A DNA stretch of 64,000 bases from contig JACZZP010000016.1 in the NCBI GenBank assembly GCA_015183035.1, positions 1,426,001 through 1,490,000 on the forward strand, read 5' to 3'. Origin of the DNA: Meloidogyne chitwoodi. Lineage: Eukaryota; Nematoda; Chromadorea; Rhabditida; Meloidogynidae. The position numbers and the translations under genes are program-made. This document shows, piece after piece, positions 46,802 to 58,275 of the stretch (the first letter of the stretch is position 1; the number at the start of each line of letters is the position of its first letter). A model generated the notes under the pieces. That model worked only from the letters and a program-made list of their open reading frames with translations. It ran no database searches and had not been told where the DNA came from.

Positions 46802-49800
46802 TCAGTTAGAGATACTATTTTTTAATAAAACAAGTCGTTCCATTCCTTTAGGATTCGGTTGAATAAATTGAATTTTTTGAGGAGTTCTAGTGCCTCAAAA
46901 AATAAATATAATTTTTTTATTAGTAATTATTAAGAACAAACCTGAAAATGGGGAAGATTTGCGTAGAGAAAGTACATTCTTTGTAATAATTTTGCAACAA
47001 CCTAATTTTTCCAACATTTCAATAAGTTCAAACATTAAAACAGGTTGTAATACATAAACAAAACGAGCAGTTAGATCATCAAGTGAAATGCAAGGGTTTG
47101 CGTAAATATGCCAAAAAATACCCTCCAACATCCACCTAAATAAAAAAAAATAAACAATAATCTCAATTTGTAGCAGTACTGCAAAATAACATAATTATTA
47201 AAAAAACCTGAGAATATTCCGATTTATTTCTCCTGATGGAAACAACCATGGTTTAGCTACAAATCCACTTCCATCTTTATTCTTTAAAAGCCAAGCAAAA
47301 CCATTCCTTGTACTCACATAGGAACGTTTATCCGTACCACAAGAGAAAATTAAAGTTTCCTTTATTAAAGGATTTAGCAAAGCATTAAATTCATCCACAT
47401 TTTTACAGTTAATTGATATCTAAATCTTTGTTATAAAAAATAAATAAAAAAATAATTAACCTTTAAATTATCTTCATAAATTCCTAAAGACCCTGATTGA
47501 TCAATTAATTCAAACATTTTTTGTATTTTTTTTGAAAATTTTCCAGTTATTTGTTCTGGTTTATTGCAAAATGCTGAATCTTCTAATAAAGCCATTTTTT
47601 CAGGTGTAATAAATTTTTGAAAAGGCAATAAATCTTCAAATTGTGGCATTCCACTAATTGTATGTAAAAGTGAATCACTCAATGTTGTTGGACGAATTTT
47701 AAGTCGTTCGATACATAATTCACTGTCTTCAAGATAACGAAGTTGTTTTGTAGCGTTTATCTTGTACTGTGAAAAAAAATCAGGTTATTTAAAATAAAGA
47801 ATAAATTTTATTTTTACTCTACAGAAAAACAAATACTAAACAAAATCTCCTACAAATACTCTCTAATTAATAATCATGCTTAAGTAATAAACATGTTTGT
47901 ATGAGAGTTTTTTTAGGTAAATTAAATAAAAATAATTTCTTTTATTAATTCCTCCAATACTAATTTTTACATGAGAAGTAGTTTCTTCATTGGAAATCAC
48001 TGAACTTTTATTTAATTTAAATAATGCATCAAAGGATTTTGGAATTGTCATATCAATGTTTAACTAAAATAAAAATTTATTTTTTTAATATTATTTATCT
48101 CAAACCGGTCGAGAATCAGAAGTTTGATTAGCTAAAATAATAAATTCTCCCGGATTCTCAAATTCACCAAAATCATTTTTCTTGGTAGATTTATTTCCAA
48201 TAAATTTTGTTGCAGTATCTAAAACATTTTTCTTCAAATTAGAATGGAAAGAGGATTCAAAGTAATGTTGATAACTTAAAATAAAATAATTTACTTTATA
48301 TATTAGAAATCTATTACTGTTGTGTGAGTCGTACTGTTTTTCTTGTATTGTACGAAGAACTGCTTTCTTGATTTTCAATATTTTTTTGAGGTGATTGATC
48401 AATTGTGCTTTCATTTCCTAAAGTAATAGATATTCAATTTGACTGTGTATCAAATTGTTCTTTACCAAATATTCGATTTTTTGTGATCAAACCATCAGCT
48501 CTTATATTTTCCATTGTTTCAGATAATATCTATAAAAAATAAAAAAATTAAGTTGGAACAAAAGGCATAAAATCTTATTTTTTTTAAAATAATTTTTAAA
48601 CGTAAAAAAATAAATAACAAAAAAAAACCGGAGCCTCAATTTGTTCAAGAAGAAAATTTGTAAAATCTATTCCTTCAGTTGATAAATATACACCAGTATC
48701 ATCACTTGTTGAAGGCTCTGGTTGTATTTTTGATCCATCAAATGATTTTGTATTGATATTTTCGCTTAGCAAAGCTGCCTAAATATTAAACATTCAAAAT
48801 TATTAAATAAAAAATAACCATAACAGCATTAAAAGCAACACTTTCTCGAATATCTTCAATGTTTTTAGGTGCCTGAGAACGTTTTGGGACGAATGAAGAT
48901 TTATCATCTGGAGCTACTTGAACGAAATGAAGTTTGTTATTAATAAAATGATTTTTAAATTCTTGGTCGCTAGTGTGAATAGAAGGACAATCATCAGATT
49001 CTCTGTAAAAGCGTACAAACTATAATAAAAAAATATTTGTTCAAACTCACTTAAATAATAATTTATAAGCAGTTCGAAAAGCATCTATAAAAAATATATC
49101 CTTCGGTTTTAAGTCACCCCCTTCTTTACTAATCTGCATTTGAGATAAATTCATAACAACCAAACGATTTCGTAAATCTAACAATTCTGTAAAACTAGCC
49201 AATGTTTTAACTACATATTGGTGTTGATCCTGACGATCTTTGAGTTCCCTAATACCTGAAGCCATAAGAGAATATGTAGTTTTTGTACGGGATTCCTTTA
49301 AAAAATAAGAAAAAATACTAAAAAAAATTTTTATAAAAATGTATTACCGGGACAAATTCATGCATAAGATTACGCATAACCTTTGGATGAGGCCAAAATC
49401 TTGAAATCGGATTTAAGAAAAAACTGCACGCACGAATAAGAAGCAACTAAATTTAAAAAGTAATTTTCTTTCTATGCAAGATTCATAAAAATTAGAGTTT
49501 AAATGCCATTTTCATAAAAATTAACTGACCATGTCACGTTCTCTTTGAGAAAATCGACTACGCAAATATGCTTTATGTTGAAGACTAACTCTGTCTACAT
49601 TGTCCATTAAACGAGCATTTTGAGAATATGGTCTTTTAGTAGAAGTAGTATCATTTATCATACTTTGAACACTTTTTGTTGGAGAACTAGTACTATCATC
49701 AATTGAAGTACTTCCTGTTTCTTCTACTTCTTTTGGAATTTCGATTTTAACGATCTTCTTTGGTTTCCTTTTGTGTACAAGCTTACCTTTATATTAATTT

Positions 49801-51478
49801 TTAAAAAATAATTTTAAAATTTTTAAACCTATTCTCTTTTGTTTGGCGGATTCAACCAACGTATGTATTGTTTTTTGTGAAAGAATTGAATAAGGACTGG
49901 CACCTTTCTTTCCATATTTACTTAAATTTTATTTTAGATAAAATAAAAAATAAAAAATTAAACTTATATAATTGAAGACGTTCAACTGAAGAAAATGTTT
50001 TATGTAGTAAAGAATCAGTAGGTTGACAAGTTGGTACTTGTTCTTCTGGTTCTTCTTCTACCATAAGAACATCTTGACTCTGACAATTTAAAGTAAATTT
50101 TAATTTAATATTTTATATATATTTAAATAAAAAATAGAAAAGATAATTTAGAAGAATTTTTTTAGTTCGGAAGTGTGAAATATTTAAATCATTAAAAAAA
50201 AATATACTTGTTCTTGTTTACATGGACTATTTTCCTCGATTAGTGGCGTTGATTTTTCCACAACAAGGCGTTCTTTTTTTAATTGATGTCCAGAAGGAAA
50301 ACTTTTATTTTGTTCTTTAAATTCTTGCATTGTTTTTTCCAAAACCTCAGAAACATATTTATCACCAACTGAAGTAATTTCAGGAACTGTGATTACATCA
50401 ATCTATATAAATTAAAAATAAAAAATTAAATAATTAAAAATAAACATTCTGAACAATGCCGTTTTCAAGCACTTCTAATTTCAAAATATTCAAACGACGT
50501 TTTTGCAGCAGAGTTAAAAGTAATTTTTTGACAGATTTTCTGTCAATCTAACATAAGTAATTAATTTATAGGAAAAAAATTAAATTTATTTGAAATAACC
50601 GTAAAAGGATATCCCTCTTTTTGTTCAAGAGAAATAATATGCGTTTGAATTCGTATATTGGTTAATACAACTTTAACTTCTTTAAGAAGCTCAAGAATTC
50701 GAATTAGCCTCTTCAAAGTAATATCAGTAATTCGAAGAGTGTCTAAAAATAAAATAAAAACAAATATAAAATTAAGATACTTTTTAAAAATTAAACGTAA
50801 ACAGAAATAAATTTGATAGAAAATATTTTCTTAAAAAAATTGAATTTTAGAAGATTCTAAATTCTAGTAAACGAAAGAAAATAGAAAGAATTACTAAGAT
50901 TATATCCAGGAAATTGTAGCACATCACCAAAGCGAAAAGGACAATCCACGCCAGTCAGTTCTTTAAAACGCTTGCTATAATTGATATATAATTCACCACC
51001 TGCTTCATTTTGGGCAGATTTAAAAAAAAATCTAGAAACGATTATTTAAAAAAAAATAAATTAATTAGAAAATAAAACTTTTTGACTCGAAAACGTCCTT
51101 CTGTTTTTTGAAATTCACCAAAGTATTTTGAACGATTTCTCACAGTGTTATGAATTGAAGCAGAAACAAGTCTATTGCCAGGTTTTGTATCAGCATTTAT
51201 ACCCAAACGAGAGGAAATCTCATAACGATCAATTCCTTCCATTCCTGACCGCACAATCCATGAGGCGACAACATCATTTTGAGGGCGATAAAAATAAGCA
51301 AAAGAAAATTTATCTGGATTATAAGGAAGATAAACGCCTCCTGAAAAAAGATTTATTATTGAGTACTGAAAAGTTGTCAACTTTCTTGTTTGCGATTTTG
51401 TTCGCGTTCATTATAGGTATCGTTTAATGTTGGAACATCAATATCATCAGCAATAGAATTAACATGTATTAAATCCAT
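46802..51478 (-). CDS. GTF3C1: TFIIIC largest subunit (GTF3C1-like), N-terminal part not found
   Basis: Over 20 exons. The start (MDLIHVNSIADDIDVPTLND) is at 51478. Then come GGVYLPYNPDKFSFAYFYRP and a winged-helix-like segment (GMEGIDRYEISSRLGINADT). ITLKRLIRILELLKEVKVVL corresponds to the RLLKRRNLIIEAV region of GTF3C1; SQRERDMLLLIRACSFFLNP matches its SANT-like block. The C-terminus MLEGIFWHIYANPCISLDDL and VLQPVLMFELIEMLEKLGC aligns closely with the GTF3C1 C-terminus. This subunit binds the B box of tRNA genes and recruits TFIIIB for Pol III. The family's first 350-400 residues, with the B-block domain, are missing upstream; an AG acceptor at 51485-51486 lies 6 bp before the ATG and suggests either SL trans-splicing or a remote 5' exon. 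A MITE lies about 180 bp upstream. Confidence 0.82.
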
Positions 51479-51660
51479 ATTTAACTACAAAAAATTATTA
51501 GAGAAAATAATTAAATAAAGGTATTTCCCAATATGTATTTTTTAACAAAATGTTTGAATAATCAAAACAAATTCCAGTAAAAATTTATTAAATTTATAAA
51601 TTCAACTTTGAATAAATTAAGATAAGCTAAAATAATTACTCGGAAAAAATAGAAGTAAAC

Positions 51661-51927
51661 CAGGGGTGCTCGCTTTTCCTCTTTTTATCCGTGATATGTC
51701 TCTTCAGGGCGCCTGTGATAAAGGACACTCTCTCGTGTACAAAAGACGCAGGAAAACTGACCAGTAGATAGCTGAGGTCAGAGAAATGTCACATGACCTG
51801 CTCTTTTCCAGACCTGTGCACGTTTTTTTGCATCTCTTACGTCTTTTTAATATGAGAGAGTGTCCTTTATCACAGGCGCCCTGAAGAGACTTATCACGGA
51901 TAAAAAGAGGAAAAGCGAGCACCCCTA
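51661..51927. mobile_element. hAT-type MITE, copy B
   Basis: The ends are CAGGGGTGCTCGCTTTTCC and inverse ...GCGAGCACCCCTA. An exact 8-bp target duplication AAGTAAAC lies at 51653-51660 and 51928-51935. The interior matches copy A (16821-17071), including TCTTCAGGGCGCCTGTGATAA and the GTCACATGACCTGCTCTTTTC core in opposite orientation. Confidence 0.92.
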
Positions 51928-52077
51928 AAGTAAACAAATGAATTTAAAAGGATAAATTAAGTTTATAATCCAAAAAAATAGAGATTCGTAGAAATTTAGT
52001 CATAAGTAGAAATAACATCACTTTTAAATAAATAAAGCACGAATATAGAAATTTCCTCTGACTAGTCAACAGCCGAA

Positions 52078-53506
52078 TTAAATATCAGGAACAGAAAAGA
52101 TGCTCATATATTCTGGAAATAGCAAAATATTTTTCTGAAAAGTTCAGACTAAATTTTTATTAAATATAAGGATTTTAAAGGAAAATTTATAAAAAAATTA
52201 TAACCCTTGATCATTTCTCCAATTGTATCAGGCCCGAGTTGCATTCCACGACTCATGCAAAATTGACGCAATTGATTATTATTGACAAGCAAATTCTTAA
52301 AATAAAAAAAAGTTAAGTCTGTTGGATATGTGTAAAGGTGTGAGTGTTACTATATAAGCCGTCAGGCTTATGATAGTATAAAAGCCAGTCTAACAGTTAG
52401 TCAAGCGGGCACATACTAGGACCTGGCCTAGTCCCTGTCCCCCGTCATCAGCACCAGACCAGTGACCGACGATCTTTCCTTCGCTACCATTGTTACTATC
52501 TACATTTGTGATAAAGCGCTGTCGCTAGCCTTTATTGTTATTCTACGAACACAACAAAGTCTAAACAATACAAAAACTTACACGCATAACGTCATCAAGA
52601 TCTTTATTTTCTGCAGCCATAATTAACCTTGCCTTAACCGGATCAACAAGACGAAGATTGTAAAACTCAGAAAGAGGTTCGTCATCAGCGACTGCAGTAC
52701 TTGTTGAAGCCTTAAAAAGAAAAATTAAATGAATCGAAGATGTTTCTCTGACAATTAAATAATTGTTAACAAGAGCCTTTTAAGCAATATTATATTTATT
52801 AACTTACAACGTTAGCGACATTTTGAACATCTTGTTGACTTTCAGGCTCTTGAGATCTTTCAACGGATCGTTCAATATTACAATCCATAGGAGTACTTCT
52901 AGTTCCAATCTTTAAATATGAAGTATAATTAGAAAAAGAAGATAAAACCGTTTGATGATAGTATCCATTTTGCACCTCTTTTTGTTGAATATGTTCAACA
53001 TCCTCTTGTTGAATATGTTCTTCTGGCGGTAGTTGCTGATTCGGTTGTGACTCAGAATACGGAATACCTCCGGGCTGACGCGAACGAGAGCGTGAACGAG
53101 ACCGAGATCGTGAGCGACGAAAACCAGTTATGTGTTTATTCAAATGTGATTGTAACGACTGTTCACTGTTCGTTCCAAAATCGCAATCAGTATGACTAAA
53201 ATAGACAAAAAATCACGAAAGAAAAAAATGTTTCGATAAAATAAAAACTAACTTGCAACGAAAAGTTGTACCACGTTCCTCAGCGGAATGTGATATACCT
53301 TGATGTATATTTACACCAGCATTGGAGGCAAAAAACATTGGACAAAGTCCGCACGGAAAAGTACGATTAACTTTGCATGATTCAAGATGATCGGTCATCT
53401 AAAATTAGCAATTAATTAAGAATAATAAAAAACAGACCCTGCTGTTTAAAATTTTCATACCACAAATTTGGCAAGGTACTTTGAGTCGAGGATCAGAACC
53501 TTTCAT
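52078..53506 (-). CDS. C2H2-type zinc-finger protein (paralog 2), tail truncated
   Basis: Same exon plan as paralog 1 at 41538-42743 but on the opposite strand. MKGSDPRLKVPCQICGMKIL starts at 53506; further on are MTDHLESCKVNRTFPCGLC, CKHTDCDFGTNSEQSLQSH, the SRSRSRSRSR run, LKIGTRSTPMDCNIERSVER, then ASTSTAVADDEPLSEFYNLR and QFCMSRGMQLGPDTIGEMIK. The last exon (YMSIFSVPDI) ends at TAA 52078-52080, so the acidic EEYDIDDD tail of paralog 1 is lost. The Gln/Glu linker is shorter than in paralog 1. An intron holds a solo LTR (52320-52556). Function is inferred only as nucleic-acid binding. Near-identity of one exon suggests recent duplication or gene conversion. Confidence 0.83.
52320..52556. 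mobile_element. Solo LTR of a retrotransposon in a zinc-finger gene intron
   Basis: It starts TGTTGGATATG and ends GAACACAACA (TG...CA), with 5-bp inverted tips TGTTG/CAACA. An exact 5-bp target duplication AAGTC lies at 52315-52319 and 52557-52561. A TATATAAG box lies about 35 bp in. There is no internal coding sequence, so it is a recombined solo LTR; the superfamily cannot be told. Confidence 0.88.
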
Positions 53507-53765
53507 TTTATAAAGAAGGTAATTAAAAGAAAAATTTAAGGCTCAATAAAGAAAGTGAAAATATATTTGTTTCTTATTAATAAATAAAAAAATTCTTTGA
53601 ACAATTTTTGAAAAATGTAAAAAAATTAAATTATTATAAAATATTTTTTAATGGATTCGACATTTTATAATTTTTTGCTGTGTACGTATTTTGAAACTCA
53701 TAATAGTAAAGGCCTTTTGTTATTTTATACATTTGAATTCGTTCCATAGCAGGCTTCTCATCCTA
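53507..53765. other. Upstream region of zinc-finger paralog 2
   Basis: A/T-rich, with no recognisable motif. Probably includes the promoter. Confidence 0.4.
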
Positions 53766-54010
53766 TGTAGAGTTAGGAACGGGATCGGGTCCCGATTTCC
53801 CGATCCCTTTTCCCGGTTTTTTTGAGAAACCGGGATGAAAACGGGATCGGGAATACCCGGTTTTCCCGGTTCGGGTCCCGGCCGGTCATTAAATTTCCAA
53901 TTCCCGGTCATTTTTCCCGGTTTCCCGGTTTTCCCGGTCGGGACCCGGTGATTTTTGGAACTGGAAAAAAGCGGGAATTCCCGATTTTCCCGGTCCGGGA
54001 TCCCTCCCGG

Positions 54011-54865
54011 CAGGGGCGGGCGCAATATACATTTTGCAAAAACGCAAAACGCAACGCAAGGCGCCAAAAATGAACGCAAAAACGCAAAACGCAAGAGCGC
54101 AAATTTTTTATTAACAAAGTATTTGCCATTTTTCCATCAAAATCAAGAGTATATTATGTTGTAAAGCCAGTGGGCATGGATAAGAATTTCAGTATCCTTA
54201 TCAGGATATATCTGGGGGTCTATATCCATAACAGTTTCTCAAATTTGCTATATCTATCCGTGGGCAAATCCATCTTTCCCAAAAAATTTTCAACTATAAC
54301 GAATTTTCAAGAGTGGAAAAATAAAAGGAGGTTTTAGAAGGAATTATTTTATTTTAAAAAATTTAAAATTTTTGACAAGTATATTATTTTCTAGATCGAG
54401 AAAATTAATCTAGATAAACGATTTTTAGCGCCGCAGGCGAAAAATTTTGAAATTTATTGCAGTATAGTTACTAAAATTTATCCATTTTAGCGCCTCAGGC
54501 AAAAAAATATTACTTTTATTTAAGGTTCTAGAATTTAAAAACCTAGAGAAAATTAATGTAACAAAATTAGTACCCAAATATATTATATTTAACTTGGAAT
54601 CGAACCCACATCCATTTGGTGGCGTAGTCTAATATACTAACCAGTCAACCATAAGTGCAATCAAAGGAAAACCAAATAAATTATTAATAATTCTTCATTT
54701 TTTTTATTTTTTTTTTCCGCAAGAGAAAAAGAAATTAACTGGAAAATTAGAGGGGAAATTTTGCGTTATTTGCGCTTTTTTGCCCTAAAAAAACGCAAAA
54801 CGCAACGCAAGGCCAAAAATGAACGCAAAAACGCAAAACGCAAAAACGCAATTCGCCCGCCCCTG
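54011..54865. mobile_element. hAT-like non-autonomous element nested in the CCCGG repeat
   Basis: Ends are CAGGGGCGGGCG and the inverse CGCCCGCCCCTG. A 7-bp direct repeat CTCCCGG lies at 54004-54010 and 54866-54872. Subterminal arrays of CGCAAAACGCAACGCAAGG-type units are in the same orientation at both ends (54040-54100 and 54785-54850). A tRNA-like stretch lies within. No transposase is seen. Confidence 0.8.
54590..54660 (-). other. Degenerate tRNA-like sequence inside the element
   Basis: On the minus strand TGGTTGACTGGTTAG resembles an A box and GGTTCGATTCC is a good B box, 30-odd bases apart. The acceptor, anticodon and T stems do not pair well, so this is not a working tRNA gene. It may be a Pol III promoter relic of a SINE. 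Confidence 0.3.
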
Positions 54866-55112
54866 CTCCCGGTCGTTCCATTCTAAAATTTCCCGATTCC
54901 CGATCCCGATTTTTACAAAATTCCTAACTCTAATCCTATGGGAGTAAAAGTTTTAATTTACATAGAATAGAGAAGTGAAAAAGAAAAAGAGAGAGTGCTG
55001 GAATGTTAGAGCGTTAGCCGTCGTTTTTAGAATCAAATTGCATTTCTTTTACTTCTAGTCTAAAATTTATATGTTTTATATGCTTATGTTTTCAACTTTT
55101 GTTACAGTAGTT

Positions 55113-55204
55113 GGTTTAATTACCCGAGTTTAAAGTATAATTATATCTGCCCCTAGGTGGCGTTTCGATAAATTTTGGAATTGCTTTGCTTTAATGGCGA
55201 GGCG
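55113..55204 (+). ncRNA. Spliced-leader RNA gene, SL1-like variant
   Basis: Bases 55113-55134 (GGTTTAATTACCCGAGTTTAAA) match the 22-nt nematode SL1 at 19 positions, differing at 14, 20 and 22. A GT donor (55135-55136) follows directly, as in SL RNAs. Downstream is an Sm-binding site, AATTTTGGA (55171-55179), in the same TAAATTTTGGA setting as C. elegans SL1 RNA. A 7-bp hairpin GCTTTGC / GCGAGGC closes the 3' end. The total of about 92 nt fits SL RNAs. SL RNAs donate the leader to pre-mRNA 5' ends. Whether this single copy is expressed or is a decaying variant is open; no 5S rRNA gene lies next to it. Confidence 0.75.
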
Positions 55205-55594
55205 TAAATTTTTAGTAGTATATGGGAGTGTAATTACGTTTTTTATTATTCTTGAAGTTCATTTTTTAAACCTACACAGTGTTTTCAATCTTTTCTTTTT
55301 AATAAGTAAAAATATGGGAACTTGTAATTTTACTTTCAATTTTTAATTTAGAATAAATTTTGTACAAATTTATAAATTAAAAAACATTTCATTTTCATAA
55401 AAAAGAGTTACTAAATGCTTCTTTTAAAAGTTCTTTTTTTCGAATATTCTTTTCATAAAAGACAAGCCATTGTAGCCATTTCTTTAATTTTAAAATTTTT
55501 TATTTTTTTAATTTACTAAATTTGATGGATGAAATACATATAAACCTTACTAACAACATTTAGTTGCAAAAAGTTTAATAGTTAACCCCAAGGT
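55205..55594. other. Spacer between SL RNA gene and protease
   Basis: A/T-rich; no tRNA, 5S rRNA or repeat seen. Confidence 0.4.
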
Positions 55595-57209
55595 CTCAAA
55601 TATATTTTTTTACCTGAATGCATTCTTTTTTTAAAACATTTAATCCTCTAGCATATTTACAATTTTGTATTTCTTCTTCACTTAAATTAAAATTTTCTCC
55701 GTATATTCTTTTATTTTGTCTAATTATTGAAGTATTTATTAAATCTTTTTCATAAGTTTCTATCTGTAAAGATAAACCTATCTTTTAAAAAAAAAAGAAA
55801 GAAAATTATTTTATTTAAATATTTACAAATAAAAGAGACGAAGATTTTTGATTTCGAAAGTAAGAAAAAACTGGGCCGCCTGAATCACCCTTTAAAAAAT
55901 GATTTAATTATTTTAAAAAATTTATTTAACTCTTTAATAGTTAGAATTGAAAAAGTTATGTATTTAAAAAATAAATTGGAAATTCTAAATATTCAAATTA
56001 TAGAGTAGAATTTTTAAGAATAACTGAAACCTACTTATTAAGAGATGGAAAACGAAGGGAAGTTTAGACATGTTTTTTTGGAGAAAAAAAGATTTATATA
56101 AAATAATGAAAAGATAAAATATATATTTTATTATTAAAAAATCACCAAACAAGATTTCGCTGATCCAGAAAAATTAAATTCAAAAGTACATTCTGAAGAA
56201 TTTTTAAATAATTTTATGGAGACTTTGTGAGGTTCCTCTGGTATTTGAAGAACTGAAAAATATTTTTTAAATTTATTAATTTTACATAAATTTTTTAGAA
56301 TATCTTTTCAAAGTTCTCATCTAATTAAAAAAGAGAAATAAAAATTCTAAATACTTAATAATTATATTTTACACTCAATTTAAACAAACAAACATTCAGT
56401 AATTCCATAGCCAAATGCAAATGTTTCAGTATTTTTAATTTCAATATTTGAATATTTTATTGGAAATGCAAAAGGAGAAATAAAATAATAATAATTATAA
56501 TTATTAAAAATAATTATAGCCATATCAAAATAATTTGTTTCATATTCTGGGAATTTAATCTTTAAAAGATTTTTTTTATTAATTTTAATTAAATTAATAA
56601 TAAATTTTACAAAATCATTTCTAAGTTCATATTCATTTGAATAAAAATATTGATTTCCTAATTTAAGTAAAATTAAATTTGCAAAACTAAAAAAAATAAA
56701 TTTTTATTTACTAAGAAGTTAAATTTTTTGGTTTATAGCCCAAAAATAATTTTAAATGATTTGCCTTTTTTTTAATATTTTTATTTTATGAGATAGGGAA
56801 ATTATGGTCTATTTATTTTTTATTATTATTTATATTCTAAATAGGTATATAAATTAAAAAATAAAATTTTCTCATTTTTACCCTATATCTTCTCTGTAAA
56901 GACAATGTGCTGCTGTCAACACTAATTTATTTGTTATTAAAGTACCACTACAATATTGTATAGTTTTGCTATAATTTATATTAAAAATTTAAAATATTAT
57001 TTTCTTTTGCTATTTTAAAAATATTAAAAAAAAAATATTTTTATTTATAAAAATTTAAAAGAAAAAAACTTGAAAAAAGACTCAATTTGAACAATAAATT
57101 TAGCTTCTTGTAAAGTTACGGGAGGATTTGAAGAATATAAAGAGGAAAATATAATATTAATAAAATTAAAACAAAAAATTAATAATTTAATTATTTTTAA
57201 AATTTTCAT
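55595..57209 (-). CDS. S1 serine protease with intact catalytic triad
   Basis: The signal peptide MKILKIIKLLIFCFNFINII starts at 57209, followed by SSNPPVTLQEAKFIVQIES. The His exon reads YCSGTLITNKLVLTAAHCLY. The Asp exon has ETNYFDMAIIIFNNY. The exon at 55895-55830 has GDSGGPVFSYFRNQKSS. A last exon, IETYEKDLINTS to KKECIQ, ends at TGA 55595-55597 if the final GT is not used as a donor. All three catalytic residues are present and GDSGGP is canonical. It shares the general plan of the two proteases at 13-21 kb (signal exon, short mature N-terminus, no IVGG) but is much more diverged. Secretion is predicted; the substrate is unknown. About seven exons; the joints near 56270-56400 are uncertain. 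Confidence 0.78.
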
Positions 57210-57814
57210 ATTTAAACACAAATTTAATAAAAGAAAAAAGAACAATAGAAAAAATATAAAAAATTATTATTTTAAAAAATGAATCAGAAAAACTAAATAA
57301 AAATGTCAAAAAATGATAATATTAGTAGTTAATTTAAAAAAGCATTTTTACAGTAAAAAAAGAATAAATTATGGAAAATTTATTAATATTTGAAATAAAA
57401 AATTGAGAGAATATTGGTAATTAATTTTTATTTTCTGAAAATCGTAATTCTCAAGAATTATAAAAATAGATATACTTTAAAAAAGAATTTTAGTTAACTT
57501 CCCCTTTTTTAAAATTTACAAAATTGATCTGACATTTAATAAAAATATAAATTTTAAGATTGTCATGTCCTCATTATTATTGTTTCAAATATTTAAAAAT
57601 TAATAATTAATTTTATAGACATGTGATTTTCTTGAATAAAACAAAAATAGGAAATTATCACACAAAAAAAGTTTGTTATATCAACTTTTAATAAATTAAA
57701 TATTTAAACTTAATTTATATATTTACATTATATGTAGAATGAAAACACAAAAATTAAAAAAGTCATATATAAAAAAACAAGAAAATTTATAAAATCTTTA
57801 AATATAAAATTAAA
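57210..57814. other. A+T-rich spacer
   Basis: Upstream of the protease and downstream of the small membrane-protein gene. No feature is seen. Confidence 0.45.
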
Positions 57815-58275
57815 TCATTCAACAACATTTAAAACAATTTTAGCCATTGATTTAGCTATAAATTTAGTTAATTGGAAGAAAATATTTAAATAAAATCCAG
57901 TTGTTGCTTTGTCATCTTCTTCTTTACATTTAATATTTATTTCTTCTTTTTGATTATCATTAGATGAACTACAAAGAATCTCCGAAGATTTACTGTTAAA
58001 ATGAAGTGATACAATAAAGTAAATTCCAGCCAAAATAATTCCATAATAACAAAAAGAAGAAATAAGACTAATAATTAACTTTATAGGCCTAAAATTTATT
58101 TATTTAAATATAATGAAATAATTTATATTTTCTTTAAATCATCACTGTCATATAAAAATAAATTTTTTTTCTTTACCAACCTATAAATTCCAAAGTAAAT
58201 TCCATAATAGACAATAGCAATAGATGAAAGTCCTGCAATGATATAAGTGAAGATCATAGTGATTATAGAAATCAT
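57815..58275 (-). CDS. Small multi-pass membrane protein, unknown family
   Basis: Two exons (58275 to about 58183, then about 58088 to 57815) encode about 120 residues. Two strong hydrophobic helices are visible, MISIITMIFTYIIAGLSSIA with VYYGIYFGIY, and LIISLISSFCYYGIILAGIY with FIVSL. A hydrophilic segment (SSNDNQKEEINIKCKEEDD) and an amphipathic end (FFQLTKFIAKSMAKIVLNVV) follow. No known domain was recognised. The splice joint keeps phase (IYR then PIKLII). Confidence 0.55.

Larger units (their letters stand above)
53766..54930. repeat. GC-rich CCCGG repeat, split by a nested transposon
   Basis: Bases 53766-54010 and 54873-54930 are one repeat with many CCCGGTTTTCCCGG and CGGGATCGGG units. 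The join ...CCCGG + TCGTTCCATTCTAAAATTTCCC matches the uninterrupted inverted copy at 23305-23468. Bases between belong to a nested hAT-like element. Confidence 0.8.

Noticed and set aside
53720..54164. Several overlapping ORFs rich in Gly, Arg and Pro
   Set aside because: They lie in the CCCGG repeat and the nested element, open on both strands because of composition.
54590..54660. tRNA gene on the minus strand
   Set aside because: The B box is good but the acceptor, anticodon and T stems do not pair; kept only as a tRNA-like relic.
54011..54865. CRISPR-like array from the CGCAAAACGCAACG repeats
   Set aside because: Units are short, irregular and without unique spacers; they are subterminal arrays of a eukaryotic transposon.
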